Positions 1 to 10,053 are shown, counted from the stretch's first letter. The stretch is 64,000 bases of DNA from an uncultured Pseudoteredinibacter sp. (GCF_947500695.1 NZ_CANMSS010000005.1:186001-250000); one strand, 5' to 3'. The notes: generated from the letters alone by a model not told the origin. A program made the numbers and translations.

Positions 1-1321
1 GGGCTTGAGTAAGACGTTTACGAAGCTCAGCTTCAAGCTTGGGGAGTTGCTCTTGGATGAGTTTATCCACCATTGCGTCGATATCAATCGCCTCGACAGC
101 CTCTTGAGAGTTGCTCTCTTTATCGTCAGGGCTTGAGATTTGCCCTGTGACGATAGTTTCAGGCTCGTCAGCTTGCGATAGCGATAAGCTTTCTTGCTGT
201 TCGAAAGGGCTTACTTTAGATCTTGTGGCGAGTTTTGCCTCCTCATTTACCGGGTTACCGGGCTCGATAGCCTGTTGCGGCTTAGGCCTGCGCATGGAGT
301 TGAGCAGGCTGGCAGGAGGGTAAGCAGAACCGCCTGTATTGCTGTTCTTAAACGGATTTTGAGGCTTTGCTAGAGGCTCTTCGGTAACGGTTTCAGTGCT
401 TTCTTTTTCCGTAGTGACTTGATGTGCAGTGACTTGATGAGTTGTCGCTTGATCTGAGTTTGTCTTGTTCTCACTGTCAAGATCGAACAAATGCTGTTGT
501 CCAGGCAATGGAGCTTCGGCCTGTGTCTCGCCGTTTAACAAGTGCAGTTTACGGTTTGGTGCCGGGAATGGGTTTTGTTGTGGCAATGTGGTGTCGCTAT
601 CTTTCTGAGATTGTAATTGGGCGTTCGCGGCGGCTATCAGCTTATCGCTGATTAGCCCTTCTTCGGGGGTGTAGATATCATGAGATTCTTCTACGGCGAA
701 CGGTTCTGCGCTGTCTTCTTTGGGGTTGCTGTAAGGCTGTACTTCTTCTTCGTATTTCGTCTCTAAATCTGTATTTTCTAATTCGCTATTTTTTGTATCT
801 ATATACGCCGCTTTCTCTGGCTCAAGGGTGGCTTCAATATCGTTATCTGACGAGCTTGTATCGCTACCTTCGATTCCAAAAAGTGTCTGGCTATTCGGCA
901 CTTTTACTTCTGGGATCTTAATGTCGATTTCCATCGCCTGGCGCAACTCATCATCAAGCTCGGAGGTAAGCTGCTGGCGATCTTCCAGAGCTTCTGCGGT
1001 TGTTTGAGCCGCTTGAGTTTCGTCGATTGGCTGCTCGGAAATAGATGCTGGGGTTGTAATTTCTTCTGAAAGTGTTTCTTCAACAGCCGAGGGCTCTTTA
1101 TCCGCTGAAGGCTTTTGTCCACCCGCTGAAGGCTCTTGCCCATCCGCTGAGGGCTGTTTACCCGCTGAAGGCTCTTGCCCATTCGCTGAAGGCTCTTTAC
1201 CCGCTGAAGGCTCTACCACAGTATCCAGTGTAGGGATTACCGCATCATCGTCCAGCATGGACATGATGGATTCCAATTCGGCCAATAATTGTTGTTTTGT
1301 TTTGGTTGGCTGATCTGTCAT
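1..1321 (-). CDS. Low-complexity acidic protein downstream of holC (3' end outside window)
   Basis: The reading frame is open from an ATG at 1321 to the left edge (about 440 codons seen, no stop). The first residues are MTDQPTKTKQQLLAELESIM. Most of the rest is acidic, Pro/Ser/Thr/Gln-rich sequence likely to be disordered, with a short EPSAG repeat near the N-terminus. The last visible stretch is a more ordered amphipathic segment containing AMVDKLIQEQLPKLEAELRK. In Pseudomonas a hypothetical gene sits between holC and valS, and the position and C-terminal helix fit that gene; that link is inference. It has no recognised enzyme domain. It lies 97 bp downstream of holC on the same strand and probably shares its transcript. 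Confidence 0.78.
   Translation of the reverse strand, partial: MTDQPTKTKQQLLAELESIMSMLDDDAVIPTLDTVVEPSAGKEPSANGQEPSAGKQPSADGQEPSAGGQKPSADKEPSAVEETLSEEITTPASISEQPIDETQAAQTTAEALEDRQQLTSELDDELRQAMEIDIKIPEVKVPNSQTLFGIEGSDTSSSDNDIEATLEPEKAAYIDTKNSELENTDLETKYEEEVQPYSNPKEDSAEPFAVEESHDIYTPEEGLISDKLIAAANAQLQSQKDSDTTLPQQNPFPAPNRKLHLLNGETQAEAPLPGQQHLFDLDSENKTNSDQATTHQVTAHQVTTEKESTETVTEEPLAKPQNPFKNSNTGGSAYPPASLLNSMRRPKPQQAIEPGNPVNEEAKLATRSKVSPFEQQESLSLSQADEPETIVTGQISSPDDKESNSQEAVEAIDIDAMVDKLIQEQLPKLEAELRKRLTQA
1088..1212 (-). repeat. In-frame 18/21-bp tandem repeats encoding EPSAG(K/GQ)
   Basis: On the plus strand the unit begins CCGCTGAAGGCTCTTGCCCA. Copies start near 1102, 1123, 1144, 1162, 1183 and 1201, spaced 21 or 18 bp. 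All spacings are multiples of three, so the repeat only changes the number of six- or seven-residue blocks in the encoded protein. Confidence 0.85.
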
Positions 1322-1418
1322 GCTTTTGGTCCCAAGCGTTTGGCTGTCCTGATTCCTTGCCTTGAAGCTATCGCGTAAAGGCTCGCCGAGTTTACACCGA
1401 TTTTCAAAAGCCTGCTAT

Positions 1419-1862
1419 TTATCGGCGCATGTCATGATTAGCAATTGGATAACCGCGCTCTTGGTAAAAGCGGTAGCGTTGTCGGCTGGCTTGCACGACA
1501 TCTTTATCTGGCACCACTACCTCCAATAAGCGTTCAAATCGAGAAAAATGAACAGGCTGCTCGCAGGAGAGGTTTACCAAAACATTATGATGCTGCAATA
1601 GCTCATCACCGTGGGTAACCCAGACCTTATCGGTTTGCTCGTGGCTTTCGCTTTGTTCGTCCGTACGGCAGCGATGGGGGATAAAACTGGTGGGGTTGTA
1701 TGCCCACAGGCGCTGACCGAAGTCACTGCACTGTTGGGCATTAGGGGTAAGCACGCAGACGTCCTGGCTTAGGCGATACATTTTTTCCACCAGACGGCAG
1801 GCGAAGTTATGCCGGGCATCAAGCCCGGCTTCTGGCAATATATAAAAATCTACTCGGGTCAC
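1419..1862 (-). CDS. holC: DNA polymerase III chi subunit
   Basis: A 147-residue protein matching the usual length of chi. Chi links the clamp-loader psi subunit to single-stranded DNA-binding protein in the replisome. The N-terminus TRVDFYIL, the segment with CRLVEKMYR, and the family signature LWAYNPTSFIPH are clear, and the C-terminus has the usual RYRFYQERGYPI. It lies between pepA (41 bp upstream) and the low-complexity gene, the order known from pseudomonads, so the three genes are probably one transcription unit led by pepA. Confidence 0.93.
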   Translation of the reverse strand: MTRVDFYILPEAGLDARHNFACRLVEKMYRLSQDVCVLTPNAQQCSDFGQRLWAYNPTSFIPHRCRTDEQSESHEQTDKVWVTHGDELLQHHNVLVNLSCEQPVHFSRFERLLEVVVPDKDVVQASRQRYRFYQERGYPIANHDMRR

Positions 1863-1903
1863 GCGTGCTTCCTACTCAGCAACTACACTCTTTACTAAGT
1901 GGC

Positions 1904-3382
1904 TTATTTGCTACCAGCTTCATTGATTAAGTACTGCACCAACATGCTAACAGGGCGGCCAGTTGCACCTTTGGCAGCGCCAGAGTGCCAAGCGGTACCG
2001 GCAATATCCAAGTGTGCCCAATCATACTTTTTAGCAAAACGTGACAAGAAACAAGCCGCGGTAATACTACCACCAGGCATGCCGCCGATATTCGCCATAT
2101 CCGCGAAATTGCTGTCTAGCTGAGGCTGGTACTCATCCCATAATGGCATATGCCAAGCTTTATCTTCGGCTTGCTTACCGGCATTCAAAAGCTTTTCAGC
2201 CAGTGCATCTTTGTTTGAGTAAACGGCGGTGGCGTGCTTACCTAGGGCCACAACACATGCACCGGTTAAGGTGGCAACATCAACAACGGCTTTAGGCTTG
2301 TAGCGCTCGGCGTAGGTAAGAGCATCACACAAAACTAGGCGACCTTCGGCATCAGTGTTTAGCACCTCGATGGTTTGCCCAGACATTGAAGTGACAATAT
2401 CACCTGGCTTGGTGGCGTGGCCGTTTGGCATATTCTCAGTGGCAGGTACCAAAGCTACAACATTGATGGGTAGGGCTAGCTCAAGCAAAGATTGCATGGC
2501 GCCAAATACGGCGGCAGCACCACCCATATCAAACTTCATTTCATCCATGCCAGCGCCTGGTTTTAGGCTGATGCCACCGGTATCAAAGGTAATACCTTTA
2601 CCCACAAGCACGATAGGCTTGGCGGATTTAGCGCCACCTTTGTATTCCATGATGATGAATTGCGAAGGTTCATCGGAACCTGCGGCAACAGATAGATAAG
2701 AGCCCATACCTAGCTTCTCTGCCTGCTTGGCTGAAAGCGCTTTGGCAGTCATGTTTTTATATTCTTTGGCTAGACGTTTGGCGTTGTCGGTAAGGTGGGT
2801 AGGGGTACATACATTACCTGGGCGGTTTGCCAAGTCTTTCGCTAGGCTAACGCCTTTGGCGATAGCAGCGCCAACGGCGGCAGCTTTTTTAGCGCCGTTT
2901 TGCGTTTTTTTATTGTCGATGACGAGCGTGACTTTCTTCAGTTTAGTTGGGCTTTTCTTATCGCTTTTAAGTTCTTCAAAACGATAGGCCTTAGCATTGA
3001 TACGTTCTGCGGCGAAGCGCGCTTGGGTCTCTAGATCTACGCCATTATCGGAATCCAAAAACAAGCTGGCGTCTTTGCAGGCACTGCCAGCAATCGCTGC
3101 ATAGGCCTTTTGACAAGCATCGCCAAAGCTCTTTGCGGTTAAGTCTTTCGCTTTACCTAGGCCTAATAGAACGATGCGCTTGGCTTTTGCGTTACCAGCA
3201 ATTACTTGTGTTTGGCCGGGCTTACCAGTGAAATCGCCTAGGGCGCAAACGGCAGAGATTGCGCCGTTGTCATCTAAAGCTTTGGCCGCTGTACTCAGTT
3301 TGGCTTTTTCATAGATCGCCACAATGGCGCAATCGGTGCTTAACTCGTTGGCTTTAGCTGTTTTTGTTTGAAAATTGATCAT
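1904..3382 (-). CDS. pepA: Leucyl aminopeptidase (cytosol aminopeptidase, M17)
   Basis: Cytosolic dinuclear-metal exopeptidase; in enterics and pseudomonads PepA can also act as a DNA-binding regulator. Using the ATG at 3382 gives 492 residues, normal for the family, starting MINFQTKTAKANEL. An upstream in-frame start at 3427 would add 15 residues but lacks a better ribosome site. The catalytic Lys region GKGITFDTGG (about residues 262-271) and the M17 signature NTDAEGRL (342-349) are intact. The gene is divergent from lptF, with about 320 bp between them, as in Pseudomonas. Confidence 0.96.
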   Translation of the reverse strand: MINFQTKTAKANELSTDCAIVAIYEKAKLSTAAKALDDNGAISAVCALGDFTGKPGQTQVIAGNAKAKRIVLLGLGKAKDLTAKSFGDACQKAYAAIAGSACKDASLFLDSDNGVDLETQARFAAERINAKAYRFEELKSDKKSPTKLKKVTLVIDNKKTQNGAKKAAAVGAAIAKGVSLAKDLANRPGNVCTPTHLTDNAKRLAKEYKNMTAKALSAKQAEKLGMGSYLSVAAGSDEPSQFIIMEYKGGAKSAKPIVLVGKGITFDTGGISLKPGAGMDEMKFDMGGAAAVFGAMQSLLELALPINVVALVPATENMPNGHATKPGDIVTSMSGQTIEVLNTDAEGRLVLCDALTYAERYKPKAVVDVATLTGACVVALGKHATAVYSNKDALAEKLLNAGKQAEDKAWHMPLWDEYQPQLDSNFADMANIGGMPGGSITAACFLSRFAKKYDWAHLDIAGTAWHSGAAKGATGRPVSMLVQYLINEAGSK

Positions 3383-3703
3383 AGTGAATTCCGAGACAAA
3401 GTATCCTGTTTGCTGGATAATAGACAAAATTAGAGTTTAAGCCATGTCGGCTTCGGCACTGGCCATAGTTAAACCAGCAATACTCAAACCAACACTTTAG
3501 CATTTTCGCGCTATGTCTACCAAGACGCATGAGACAGCAAGATCCCCATTATTGGCATAGCTTGGGATCTAAGATTGTTTTTATGGGTCTTATATGGATT
3601 CATTGCCCAAGGGCTTAACCCTGTAAGTGATAAGGGTAAGCTAGCAAAATGCTAGTGCGATAAAAAAGAAGGTTGCTGATTTAGCAAAGAGAAAGGACAG
3701 CGA

Positions 3704-4822
3704 GTGATTATTTTTCGTTACTTGGCCCGTGAGGTCATGTTTACCATGTTGGCGGTAAGCAGCGTATTGCTGCTGATTACTATGAGTGGGCGCTTTGTGA
3801 AGTATCTTGCCCAAGCTGCTGCCGGCCAGCTTGATGCAGATGTATTGTTATCAATTATGGTGTTTCGTTTGCCTGGCTTTTTAGAGCTGGTCTTACCCCT
3901 TGGTTTATTTATCGGTATTTTGCTGGCCTATGGCCGCTTATATATGGAAAGCGAGATGACTGTGCTTTCAGCCTGTGGCTTTAGTCAGGCTCGACTAACT
4001 CGCTTTACCTTGATACCAGCGCTTGTGGTTGCAGCCTTTGTTGCTTTGCTATCTTTGGCAATTACCCCAATGGGGGTCGATAAGGCCGAGTTGATTCTAA
4101 ACGAACAGAAAAAACGCAGTGAGTTTGATGGCCTAAACCCAGGCCGATTTATGCCATTGAGTCGAGCAGGAGCAGTTAGCTATACCGAAAGTTTGAGTGA
4201 AGACCGCAAGGAAATGCAGCAAGTTTTTATGGCCGGTCAAGCCAGCAGTCAAGGTGATGTTGGTGTTGTGAAAGCCAAGCAAGGGCGGCAGGTTGATAAC
4301 CAAGAATATGGGCAGCGCTACCTAGTACTTAACGATGGCTATCGTTACGAAGGCAAGCCGGGCCACCAATCTTATAGTGTCACGAAGTTTGCTGAGCAAG
4401 GGCAGTACCTACATGTCGATGACCCCGGCGCGGTTATCCCTCGCAAGACAGACCGTAAATCTACCACTGAATTGTGGCAGTCCGAGGCGATATCCGATAA
4501 TGCCACTTTGCATTGGCGATTTTCTCTTCCGGTTTTGGTATTGATCGTGAGCTTATTGGCCGTACCTTTAAGCAAAACCAATCCTCGCCAAGGTCGATAT
4601 TTCAAAATGATTCCGGCGATCTTGCTCTATATTATTTATCTGGTTTCTTTAAATGCTGCCCGTGGCGCCGCGGAAGATGGCAAGGTTTCGGTTTGGTTGG
4701 GTATCTGGGGAATTCACGGAATCTTTTTGGCAATCTCTATATTGCTAATGCTTTGGCCAGATTGGATAAGAAAGATAAGTTACAAGCCTGACGCACAGGA
4801 GGCACCTAATGCTGCAGCTTAG
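3704..4822 (+). CDS. lptF: LPS export ABC transporter permease LptF
   Basis: Inner-membrane permease of the LptB2FG complex, which extracts lipopolysaccharide for transport to the outer membrane. It has 372 residues. The first membrane segment follows the start (IIFRYLAREVMFTMLAV), two more helices precede a periplasmic beta-jellyroll region (about residues 130-270), and three C-terminal helices follow. The start is a GTG preceded by AAAGGA. The 3' end overlaps lptG by 14 bp, indicating translational coupling. Confidence 0.95.
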   Translation: MIIFRYLAREVMFTMLAVSSVLLLITMSGRFVKYLAQAAAGQLDADVLLSIMVFRLPGFLELVLPLGLFIGILLAYGRLYMESEMTVLSACGFSQARLTRFTLIPALVVAAFVALLSLAITPMGVDKAELILNEQKKRSEFDGLNPGRFMPLSRAGAVSYTESLSEDRKEMQQVFMAGQASSQGDVGVVKAKQGRQVDNQEYGQRYLVLNDGYRYEGKPGHQSYSVTKFAEQGQYLHVDDPGAVIPRKTDRKSTTELWQSEAISDNATLHWRFSLPVLVLIVSLLAVPLSKTNPRQGRYFKMIPAILLYIIYLVSLNAARGAAEDGKVSVWLGIWGIHGIFLAISILLMLWPDWIRKISYKPDAQEAPNAAA

Positions 4823-5873
4823 TTGGTATATTGCTAAGTCAGTGATCGGCGCCGTGGCAATGGTGTTGTTGGTCATCTTGTCCTTAGATGTTATCTCCGC
4901 TTTGGTGGATCAGCTCAGTGATATGCGCGGTGGTTACAACTTTACTGAGGTATTGATCTACGTCGCTTTAACCATTCCTCGCCGTATTATCGAATACATT
5001 CCTTTTTCCGCTTTAGTAGGCTGCTTAATTGGCTTGGGTATCTTGGCAAGTTCTAGTGAGCTTGTGGTAATGCGTGCGGCCGGTGTAACGGTTGCTCGAA
5101 TCACCGTTGCCGTACTAAAGCCGGTTTTATTGTTTATTGCCTTAGGCTTATTACTTGGTGAGTATGTAACACCATTTACCGAGCAAGCCGCCGAGAGTCG
5201 TCGTTCGGTGGCTTTAGGGCGAGGTTTAGCGCTTGATGATAAGGGTATGTGGAATCGCGATGGCGATGAATATGTGCATGCCAACACGGTATTGCCTGGT
5301 GGTGTCTTAATGGGGGTGACCCGCTACCAGTTCGACTCCGAAGGTAAAATGCTCTCTTCCAGCTTTTCAGATCGCGCTACCTTTCAAGGGGATCACTGGT
5401 TGGAAGAGAAAGCCAATGTTTCTAGTTTTTCGGCCAGCGGCAAAAACATTGAGCAAAAATATTTTCAAACTCGCCGATGGCAAACAGATTTAACGCCAGC
5501 GCTTCTGTCTTTGTTAGTGCTAAGCCCTGAAGGTTTGTCGATCAATGATTTGTATCGTTACACCGATTATCTGGATCAGCAGGGCTTAGATACCAGCCAA
5601 TATCGTTTGGCGTTTTGGCAGAAGATTTTACAACCATTTGCCACGGCCAGCTTAGTTTTGATTGCAGTAAGCTTTATCTTTGGCCCGCTGCGTGAAACCA
5701 CAATGGGCTACCGTATTTTTACCGGTGTCTTGGTTGGCATTGTGTTTCGTACATCACAAGATCTTTTAGGGCCGTCTAGCTTGGTGTTCGGTTTCCCGCC
5801 GGTAATTGCTGTTGGCATCCCTATTGTTATATGTGCGTTGATTGGCTTTTTGCTGCTACGTAAAGCTAACTAA
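4809..5873 (+). CDS. lptG: LPS export ABC transporter permease LptG
   Basis: Partner permease of LptF. It has 354 residues and the same layout: N-terminal helices (beginning LSWYIAKSVIGAVAMVLL), a periplasmic domain around residues 120-250, and C-terminal helices ending in LLLRKAN. An AGGAGG-like ribosome site (CACAGGAGGCACC) lies inside the end of lptF, just before the ATG. A strong bidirectional hairpin follows at 5901. Confidence 0.95.
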   Translation: MLQLSWYIAKSVIGAVAMVLLVILSLDVISALVDQLSDMRGGYNFTEVLIYVALTIPRRIIEYIPFSALVGCLIGLGILASSSELVVMRAAGVTVARITVAVLKPVLLFIALGLLLGEYVTPFTEQAAESRRSVALGRGLALDDKGMWNRDGDEYVHANTVLPGGVLMGVTRYQFDSEGKMLSSSFSDRATFQGDHWLEEKANVSSFSASGKNIEQKYFQTRRWQTDLTPALLSLLVLSPEGLSINDLYRYTDYLDQQGLDTSQYRLAFWQKILQPFATASLVLIAVSFIFGPLRETTMGYRIFTGVLVGIVFRTSQDLLGPSSLVFGFPPVIAVGIPIVICALIGFLLLRKAN

Positions 5874-5900
5874 TCATTGCCGATTAAAGAATGAGCACAC

Positions 5901-5934
5901 ATTAAAAAGGGCGTTGTTTAACGCCCTTTTTAAT
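5901..5934. terminator. Bidirectional intrinsic terminator between lptG and RDD gene
   Basis: A perfect inverted repeat, ATTAAAAAGGGCGT / ACGCCCTTTTTAAT, with 14-bp arms and loop TGTTTA. The A/T runs give a U-tract on either strand, fitting its place between convergent genes. Confidence 0.92.
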
Positions 5935-5973
5935 GAGATGGAATATCTCGCTATGCGGTATTTGCTTTAGTGT

Positions 5974-6438
5974 TTATTTACTTTTAGGCAACTGCAGCAT
6001 ATAAGTTTTACTGATGATATCGTGCAGGCAACGTGAGTCTTTATCGATTAAGGCGTATAGATAACCGATGCCTGCAGCTGCCAGCATCAGTGGGGCCAGT
6101 AAACAACGCAAATAGCATTGCACCCAACTTGGGCGCTTACCTTCTTCGTTAACCAGTATTAAGCGCCAAGCTTTCATTCCTAAAGTTTGCCCACCTTTTT
6201 GGCGCCAGCAAAAGCTGCAAAAGCTGCTTAAAAATAATACCAGTCCGATAAAGCCAATGGTGCCCATAGAAGCTCTTTCACCAGCTGCGGGCTCACCATT
6301 GATTTGAACCTGAATAAACAACACTAAGGCTGAGTAGGCCATTGCCAAGGCCATGTAGATTAAGCTGTCGTAGATGATGGCAAATATGCGCTTCCATAAG
6401 GCGGCTGGGGGCAGGGCTGTGTTGTTGCTATCAGACAT
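5974..6438 (-). CDS. RDD family membrane protein
   Basis: A 154-residue protein from the ATG at 6438 (MSDSNNTALPPAALWKRI); a start at 6474 would add twelve unlikely residues. The RDD-domain pattern is present: an Arg-containing first helix region (LWKRIFAIIYDSLI), a second hydrophobic segment, and the conserved GQTLGMKAWRL motif followed by a cytoplasmic DKDSRCLHD. The function of RDD proteins is mostly unknown; some act in ion transport. Location after lptFG is common in pseudomonads. Confidence 0.88.
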   Translation of the reverse strand: MSDSNNTALPPAALWKRIFAIIYDSLIYMALAMAYSALVLFIQVQINGEPAAGERASMGTIGFIGLVLFLSSFCSFCWRQKGGQTLGMKAWRLILVNEEGKRPSWVQCYLRCLLAPLMLAAAGIGYLYALIDKDSRCLHDIISKTYMLQLPKSK

Positions 6439-6498
6439 AGATTTAACGCCAAAGAAAAAGGCGCAGTGTAGCAAAATATGGAGTACTAAATTAAGAGG

Positions 6499-6522
6499 TC
6501 TAGCCGCTTAAATGTGGCTAGA
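6499..6522. terminator. Hairpin downstream of small exported protein gene
   Basis: TCTAGCCGC / GTGGCTAGA forms a 9-bp stem (one G-T pair) with loop TTAAAT between the 6599 gene and the RDD gene. There is no strong T-run, so it is only a possible terminator or 3' stabilising hairpin. Confidence 0.4.
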
Positions 6523-6598
6523 CCCAAAAGGACATTAACGATGAGAGTTTAATGGGGAGTGTTGATGTCCACTATTCAACTCTTGTTCAACCCTGGGG

Positions 6599-7015
6599 CT
6601 AGAAGAATCGATGCTCGAAGGCCAGTTTTACTGTATCGCCTGACATTTTTAAACCGTAATTGGTTTTACCGAGTTTGCTGTCGTCTTTAAGACCATTGTA
6701 GCGTTTTTTCTTTGCGCCACTCTCAACCCAATATTGCTTGAAATGTTTCTTGAGGGCTTTTTTAAGGGCCTTATTGCTGCGCTTTGGGCCAGTTTCATTG
6801 GCATGCTGTGCCATCCACTGATAGTTAAGCGCTTGCTGGGTGTGACTCATCTGTGAATCGCGTTTGCTTTTTGCCGCTTCAAGCAGCTCTTCATTGCTCA
6901 TGCTATGAAGGCTCTCATCCTGCCATGTCTCTGCGTACTTTTCCGCGATAACCGTTGAGGCAAAGCAAAGGCATAAAGATGGTGTTAGCCAGTACTTGAT
7001 AAGTTGTTTAAGCAT
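6599..7015 (-). CDS. Small exported protein of unknown function
   Basis: A 138-residue protein from the ATG at 7015, chosen because GGGAGG lies seven bases upstream; a start at 7063 would place extra residues before a clear signal peptide (LKQLIKYWLTPSLCLCF, cleavage near VIA-EKYAE). The mature part is Lys-rich (ALKKALKKHFKQYWV) and ends in SGDTVKLAFEHRFF, a pattern that could form a small beta element. I recognise no domain. It sits between the lipid kinase and RDD genes, all on the minus strand. Confidence 0.75.
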   Translation of the reverse strand: MLKQLIKYWLTPSLCLCFASTVIAEKYAETWQDESLHSMSNEELLEAAKSKRDSQMSHTQQALNYQWMAQHANETGPKRSNKALKKALKKHFKQYWVESGAKKKRYNGLKDDSKLGKTNYGLKMSGDTVKLAFEHRFF

Positions 7016-7364
7016 AGTAAACCTCCCTCGCCATACCCCATGGCGATTGTCTTGCAAGATCATTGTGCGATCTTTCTTTACAGTTTAGAAGCTTATTTTG
7101 CTAAATGGTTTTGTCCCCAAGCGCTTGTCTAGGCGGCTTAAAAATTAGCCACTAATTCAGGTTTTTTTCAAAAATAGGGGAACTCGCCTAGTTAAAATAT
7201 ACTCTGCCGAAGTGAACACTAACATTAATTCGGGGGCTGGTGAATAAATACTCACTTTAAGAATTAAAGCTAGAGTGGCGGGTGGGTTTTTATGGTTTAT
7301 TGATCTAAGTGTTATGCCGACGAACTGTGCGATTGCGCTTACTGTGGCGCTTTTTACCGCAATA
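7016..7364. other. Intergenic stretch without a gene
   Basis: About 350 bp between the lipid kinase gene and the small exported protein gene. Apart from the ribosome site of the latter (GGGAGG, just above 7015), no ORF with coding character, tRNA-like fold or clear terminator was seen. Confidence 0.6.
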
Positions 7365-8285
7365 TTAATGAGCTTTGTGGATAAATTTTAGGCAGTTGTC
7401 ACTGCTGCTAATCCTGCAAGGCAGCACACCAAAATCATCGCCATCTAACTGAATCGGCTCATTTTCCTGCGAGGATTTAATATCAATATCTGTAACTTGA
7501 TGCTGGTCGACCCCGGGGCATTTATGCATTAAGCCAAAGGGTAATGCCAGTAGCGCCAATATGAATTGTGCTGTATTGCCTGTAATCGTGGTCACTGTGA
7601 GAAGCTTGTCTTCTAGTTTTCCGTTTGGGCACAGTGTGTAGGAGCCCGCATAGTATCGACCATTACTGACGATGGCGGCATTAACCTTATAGGTTTTACC
7701 CTCAATAGTAAGTTCATAGTGTCGCTGGCTCGCATGCGCTAGCTCCTTGAACATTGAAACAACATAAGCGAGCTTGCCAAAGCGCTTTTTCAAATTGGAA
7801 TCCAGCTTGTGCACAACCCAAGCGTCAAAGCCAACCCCTGCCATTAACAACATAGCCTTTTGATTAATCGTCGGCAGTCGAACCTCGCGTATAGGGCATT
7901 GCTTGATCAGAGCCATGATCTGGGGGATTTTATGACGCTTTGCTAAGCCATTGATGCCGAGCTCTCTTGCTAGAACATTGGCGGTGCCTGTAGAAAGTGC
8001 CAGTATTGGAACTTCAAAATTCTCACAGGCAAGTAAGCCTGCGGCCACTTCATTAATAGTGCCATCGCCGCCTGCAACGATAATAAGATCGGCCTGCCAA
8101 CTTTCTTCGATCAGATAACGGGTAGCATCGCCACTAGACTGGGTATCGTAGCGCTGCCAAGAGTAACCGTCTTGATTGATTTGTTCACACAGAGCATCCA
8201 GCCAGTATTTATCGCTGTAGCCAGAAATTGGATTGCAAATTAACAGTATTTTTTTAGTAGCAGGGCGGGTGGTATTAATGGCCAA
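7365..8285 (-). CDS. Diacylglycerol kinase family lipid kinase (YegS/BmrU type)
   Basis: A 306-residue cytosolic or membrane-associated kinase of the DAGK catalytic family (LCB5/YegS). The N-terminal strand and loop KKILLICNPISG are followed by the nucleotide-binding signature AGGDGTINEVAAGL (about residues 71-84) and LSTGTANVLARELG. The C-terminal beta-sandwich ends with IQLDGDDFG. The lipid substrate (diacylglycerol, phosphatidylglycerol or other) cannot be told from sequence. It is divergent from gltX. Confidence 0.9.
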   Translation of the reverse strand: MAINTTRPATKKILLICNPISGYSDKYWLDALCEQINQDGYSWQRYDTQSSGDATRYLIEESWQADLIIVAGGDGTINEVAAGLLACENFEVPILALSTGTANVLARELGINGLAKRHKIPQIMALIKQCPIREVRLPTINQKAMLLMAGVGFDAWVVHKLDSNLKKRFGKLAYVVSMFKELAHASQRHYELTIEGKTYKVNAAIVSNGRYYAGSYTLCPNGKLEDKLLTVTTITGNTAQFILALLALPFGLMHKCPGVDQHQVTDIDIKSSQENEPIQLDGDDFGVLPCRISSSDNCLKFIHKAH

Positions 8286-8459
8286 TGTTCCTTTGCTTAC
8301 AGCTCGTTAGCGACTTAGACGGCTAATAGTATCACGAAGGAGGCGCGGCTCTAGTGGACTTGCTAGTGCATGCAGTATAATTGCGGCCTTTGAATATGCA
8401 GCGACAGCTGCTCTGATAGATTTGCCATGCCTTAATGGCGTATTTTGGAACCATACAAC

Positions 8460-9947
8460 ATGACTGTACGCACGCGTATTGCCCCTTCACCTACCGGAGA
8501 TCCCCACGTAGGTACTGCTTATATTGCTTTATTTAACCTGTGTTTTGCTAAGCAGCACGGTGGTGAGTTTATATTGCGTATCGAAGATACCGACCAGCAG
8601 CGCTCCACTCGCGAATCTGAGCAAGCTATTTACGACAGCTTGCGCTGGTTAGGTTTAGATTGGGCCGAGGGTCCAGATAAGGGTGGCGATTTTGGTCCTT
8701 ATCGCCAGAGTGAGCGTAAAGATATCTACGCGCAATATGCTCAGCAACTGCTTGATAGTGGGCATGCCTTTAAGTGCTACCGCACCCCAGAAGAGCTAGA
8801 CGAGTTGCGCACCGCACGCCGCGAGGCAGGTGGTTTTGCAGCACTTAAGCCAAGCGAGCTAAAGCTGAGTGATGAAGAAGCGGCCAAGCGTGAAGCTGAA
8901 GGTATGCCTTACGTGGTTCGCATGGTGGTGCCAGAAGGTGAGGGCCCTTGTCCGGTAGAGGATATGTTACGTGGCACCATCGAGTTAGATTGGGGCCAAG
9001 TGGATGCCCAGATCCTATTGAAATCTGACGGTATGCCTACCTACCACCTAGCGAATGTTGTGGATGATCACCTAATGGAGATTACCCATGTGTTGCGTGG
9101 TGAAGAGTGGATTAACTCGGCGCCTAAGCACAAGTTGCTGTATGAATACTTCGGCTGGGATATGCCTCAGTTGTGTCATTTGCCGCTGCTGCGCAACCCT
9201 GACAAATCAAAATTGAGTAAGCGTAAAAACCCAACTAGTATTTTATATTATCAGCGCATGGGCTTTTTGCCTGAGGCATTGCTGAATTATTTAGGGCGCA
9301 TGGGTTGGTCCATGCCCGATGAGAGCGAGAAGTTCAGTCTTGATCAAATGATGGCCAACTTTGATATCCAGCGTGTGAGTTTGGGTGGCCCAATCTTTGA
9401 CGTAGAAAAACTATCTTGGTTAAACGGCTTGTGGATTCGTGAAGATTTCTCGGTTGAGCAATTGGCCGATCGCCTACAAGAGTGGGCTTTAAACCGCGAA
9501 AACCTAGTGAAGGTATTACCATTGGCGCAAAGCCGAATGAACACCTTAAGCGACTTTGCTCCACTGGCCAGCTTTTTAGCGGCCGGGCAACTGCCAATCA
9601 ATGAAGACAGCTTTGCTCAAGTTAAGCTGGAAGAAGAGCAGTTAAAGCATGTGCTGCAATTTGCTTTATGGCGCTTAGAAGCTCTGCGAAGCTGGGAGCG
9701 CGATGAAATCTTTAATTGTTTGAAAGAGCTATCTACCCAGATGGACATCAAATTGAAGGATTTCTTGGCGCCATTATTTATCGCCATTGCGGGCACCACG
9801 GCATCTTTTTCGGTTATGGATTCCATGGCCTTATTAGGCCCAGACATGAGCCGAGCCAGAATTCGTCATGCCTTAAATGCTCGATTTGGCGAATATGGCA
9901 AAAAAGCTATGAAAAAGCTGGAAAAATCCTACCAAAGTTTAGGGTAG
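8460..9947 (+). CDS. gltX: Glutamyl-tRNA synthetase
   Basis: Charges tRNA-Glu with glutamate in the cytoplasm. The ATG at 8460 gives 495 residues beginning [20 protein letters not shown], the typical proteobacterial N-terminus; the in-frame start at 8445 adds five residues. The HIGH-equivalent is HVGT (residues 16-19). The KMSKS-equivalent is KLSKR (251-255), followed by KNPTSILYY, as in the pseudomonad-type enzyme. Length and ends are normal. Confidence 0.96.
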   Translation: MTVRTRIAPSPTGDPHVGTAYIALFNLCFAKQHGGEFILRIEDTDQQRSTRESEQAIYDSLRWLGLDWAEGPDKGGDFGPYRQSERKDIYAQYAQQLLDSGHAFKCYRTPEELDELRTARREAGGFAALKPSELKLSDEEAAKREAEGMPYVVRMVVPEGEGPCPVEDMLRGTIELDWGQVDAQILLKSDGMPTYHLANVVDDHLMEITHVLRGEEWINSAPKHKLLYEYFGWDMPQLCHLPLLRNPDKSKLSKRKNPTSILYYQRMGFLPEALLNYLGRMGWSMPDESEKFSLDQMMANFDIQRVSLGGPIFDVEKLSWLNGLWIREDFSVEQLADRLQEWALNRENLVKVLPLAQSRMNTLSDFAPLASFLAAGQLPINEDSFAQVKLEEEQLKHVLQFALWRLEALRSWERDEIFNCLKELSTQMDIKLKDFLAPLFIAIAGTTASFSVMDSMALLGPDMSRARIRHALNARFGEYGKKAMKKLEKSYQSLG

Positions 9948-10026
9948 CCCCAAGCACAAATCAGAAGTGTGGCATGGAGGCAGAAAAGGAATTAGGCGCT
10001 ATACTTATCTAGTTATTTGAATTTAT

Positions 10027-10042
10027 GGCGGAATTTTCCGCC
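10027..10042. terminator. Perfect palindrome after gltX
   Basis: GGCGGAATTTTCCGCC is a 16-bp perfect palindrome 80 bp past the gltX stop, followed by TAAATT. It could be a weak terminator; the T-run is poor. Confidence 0.45.
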
Positions 10043-10053
10043 TAAATTCCAAA

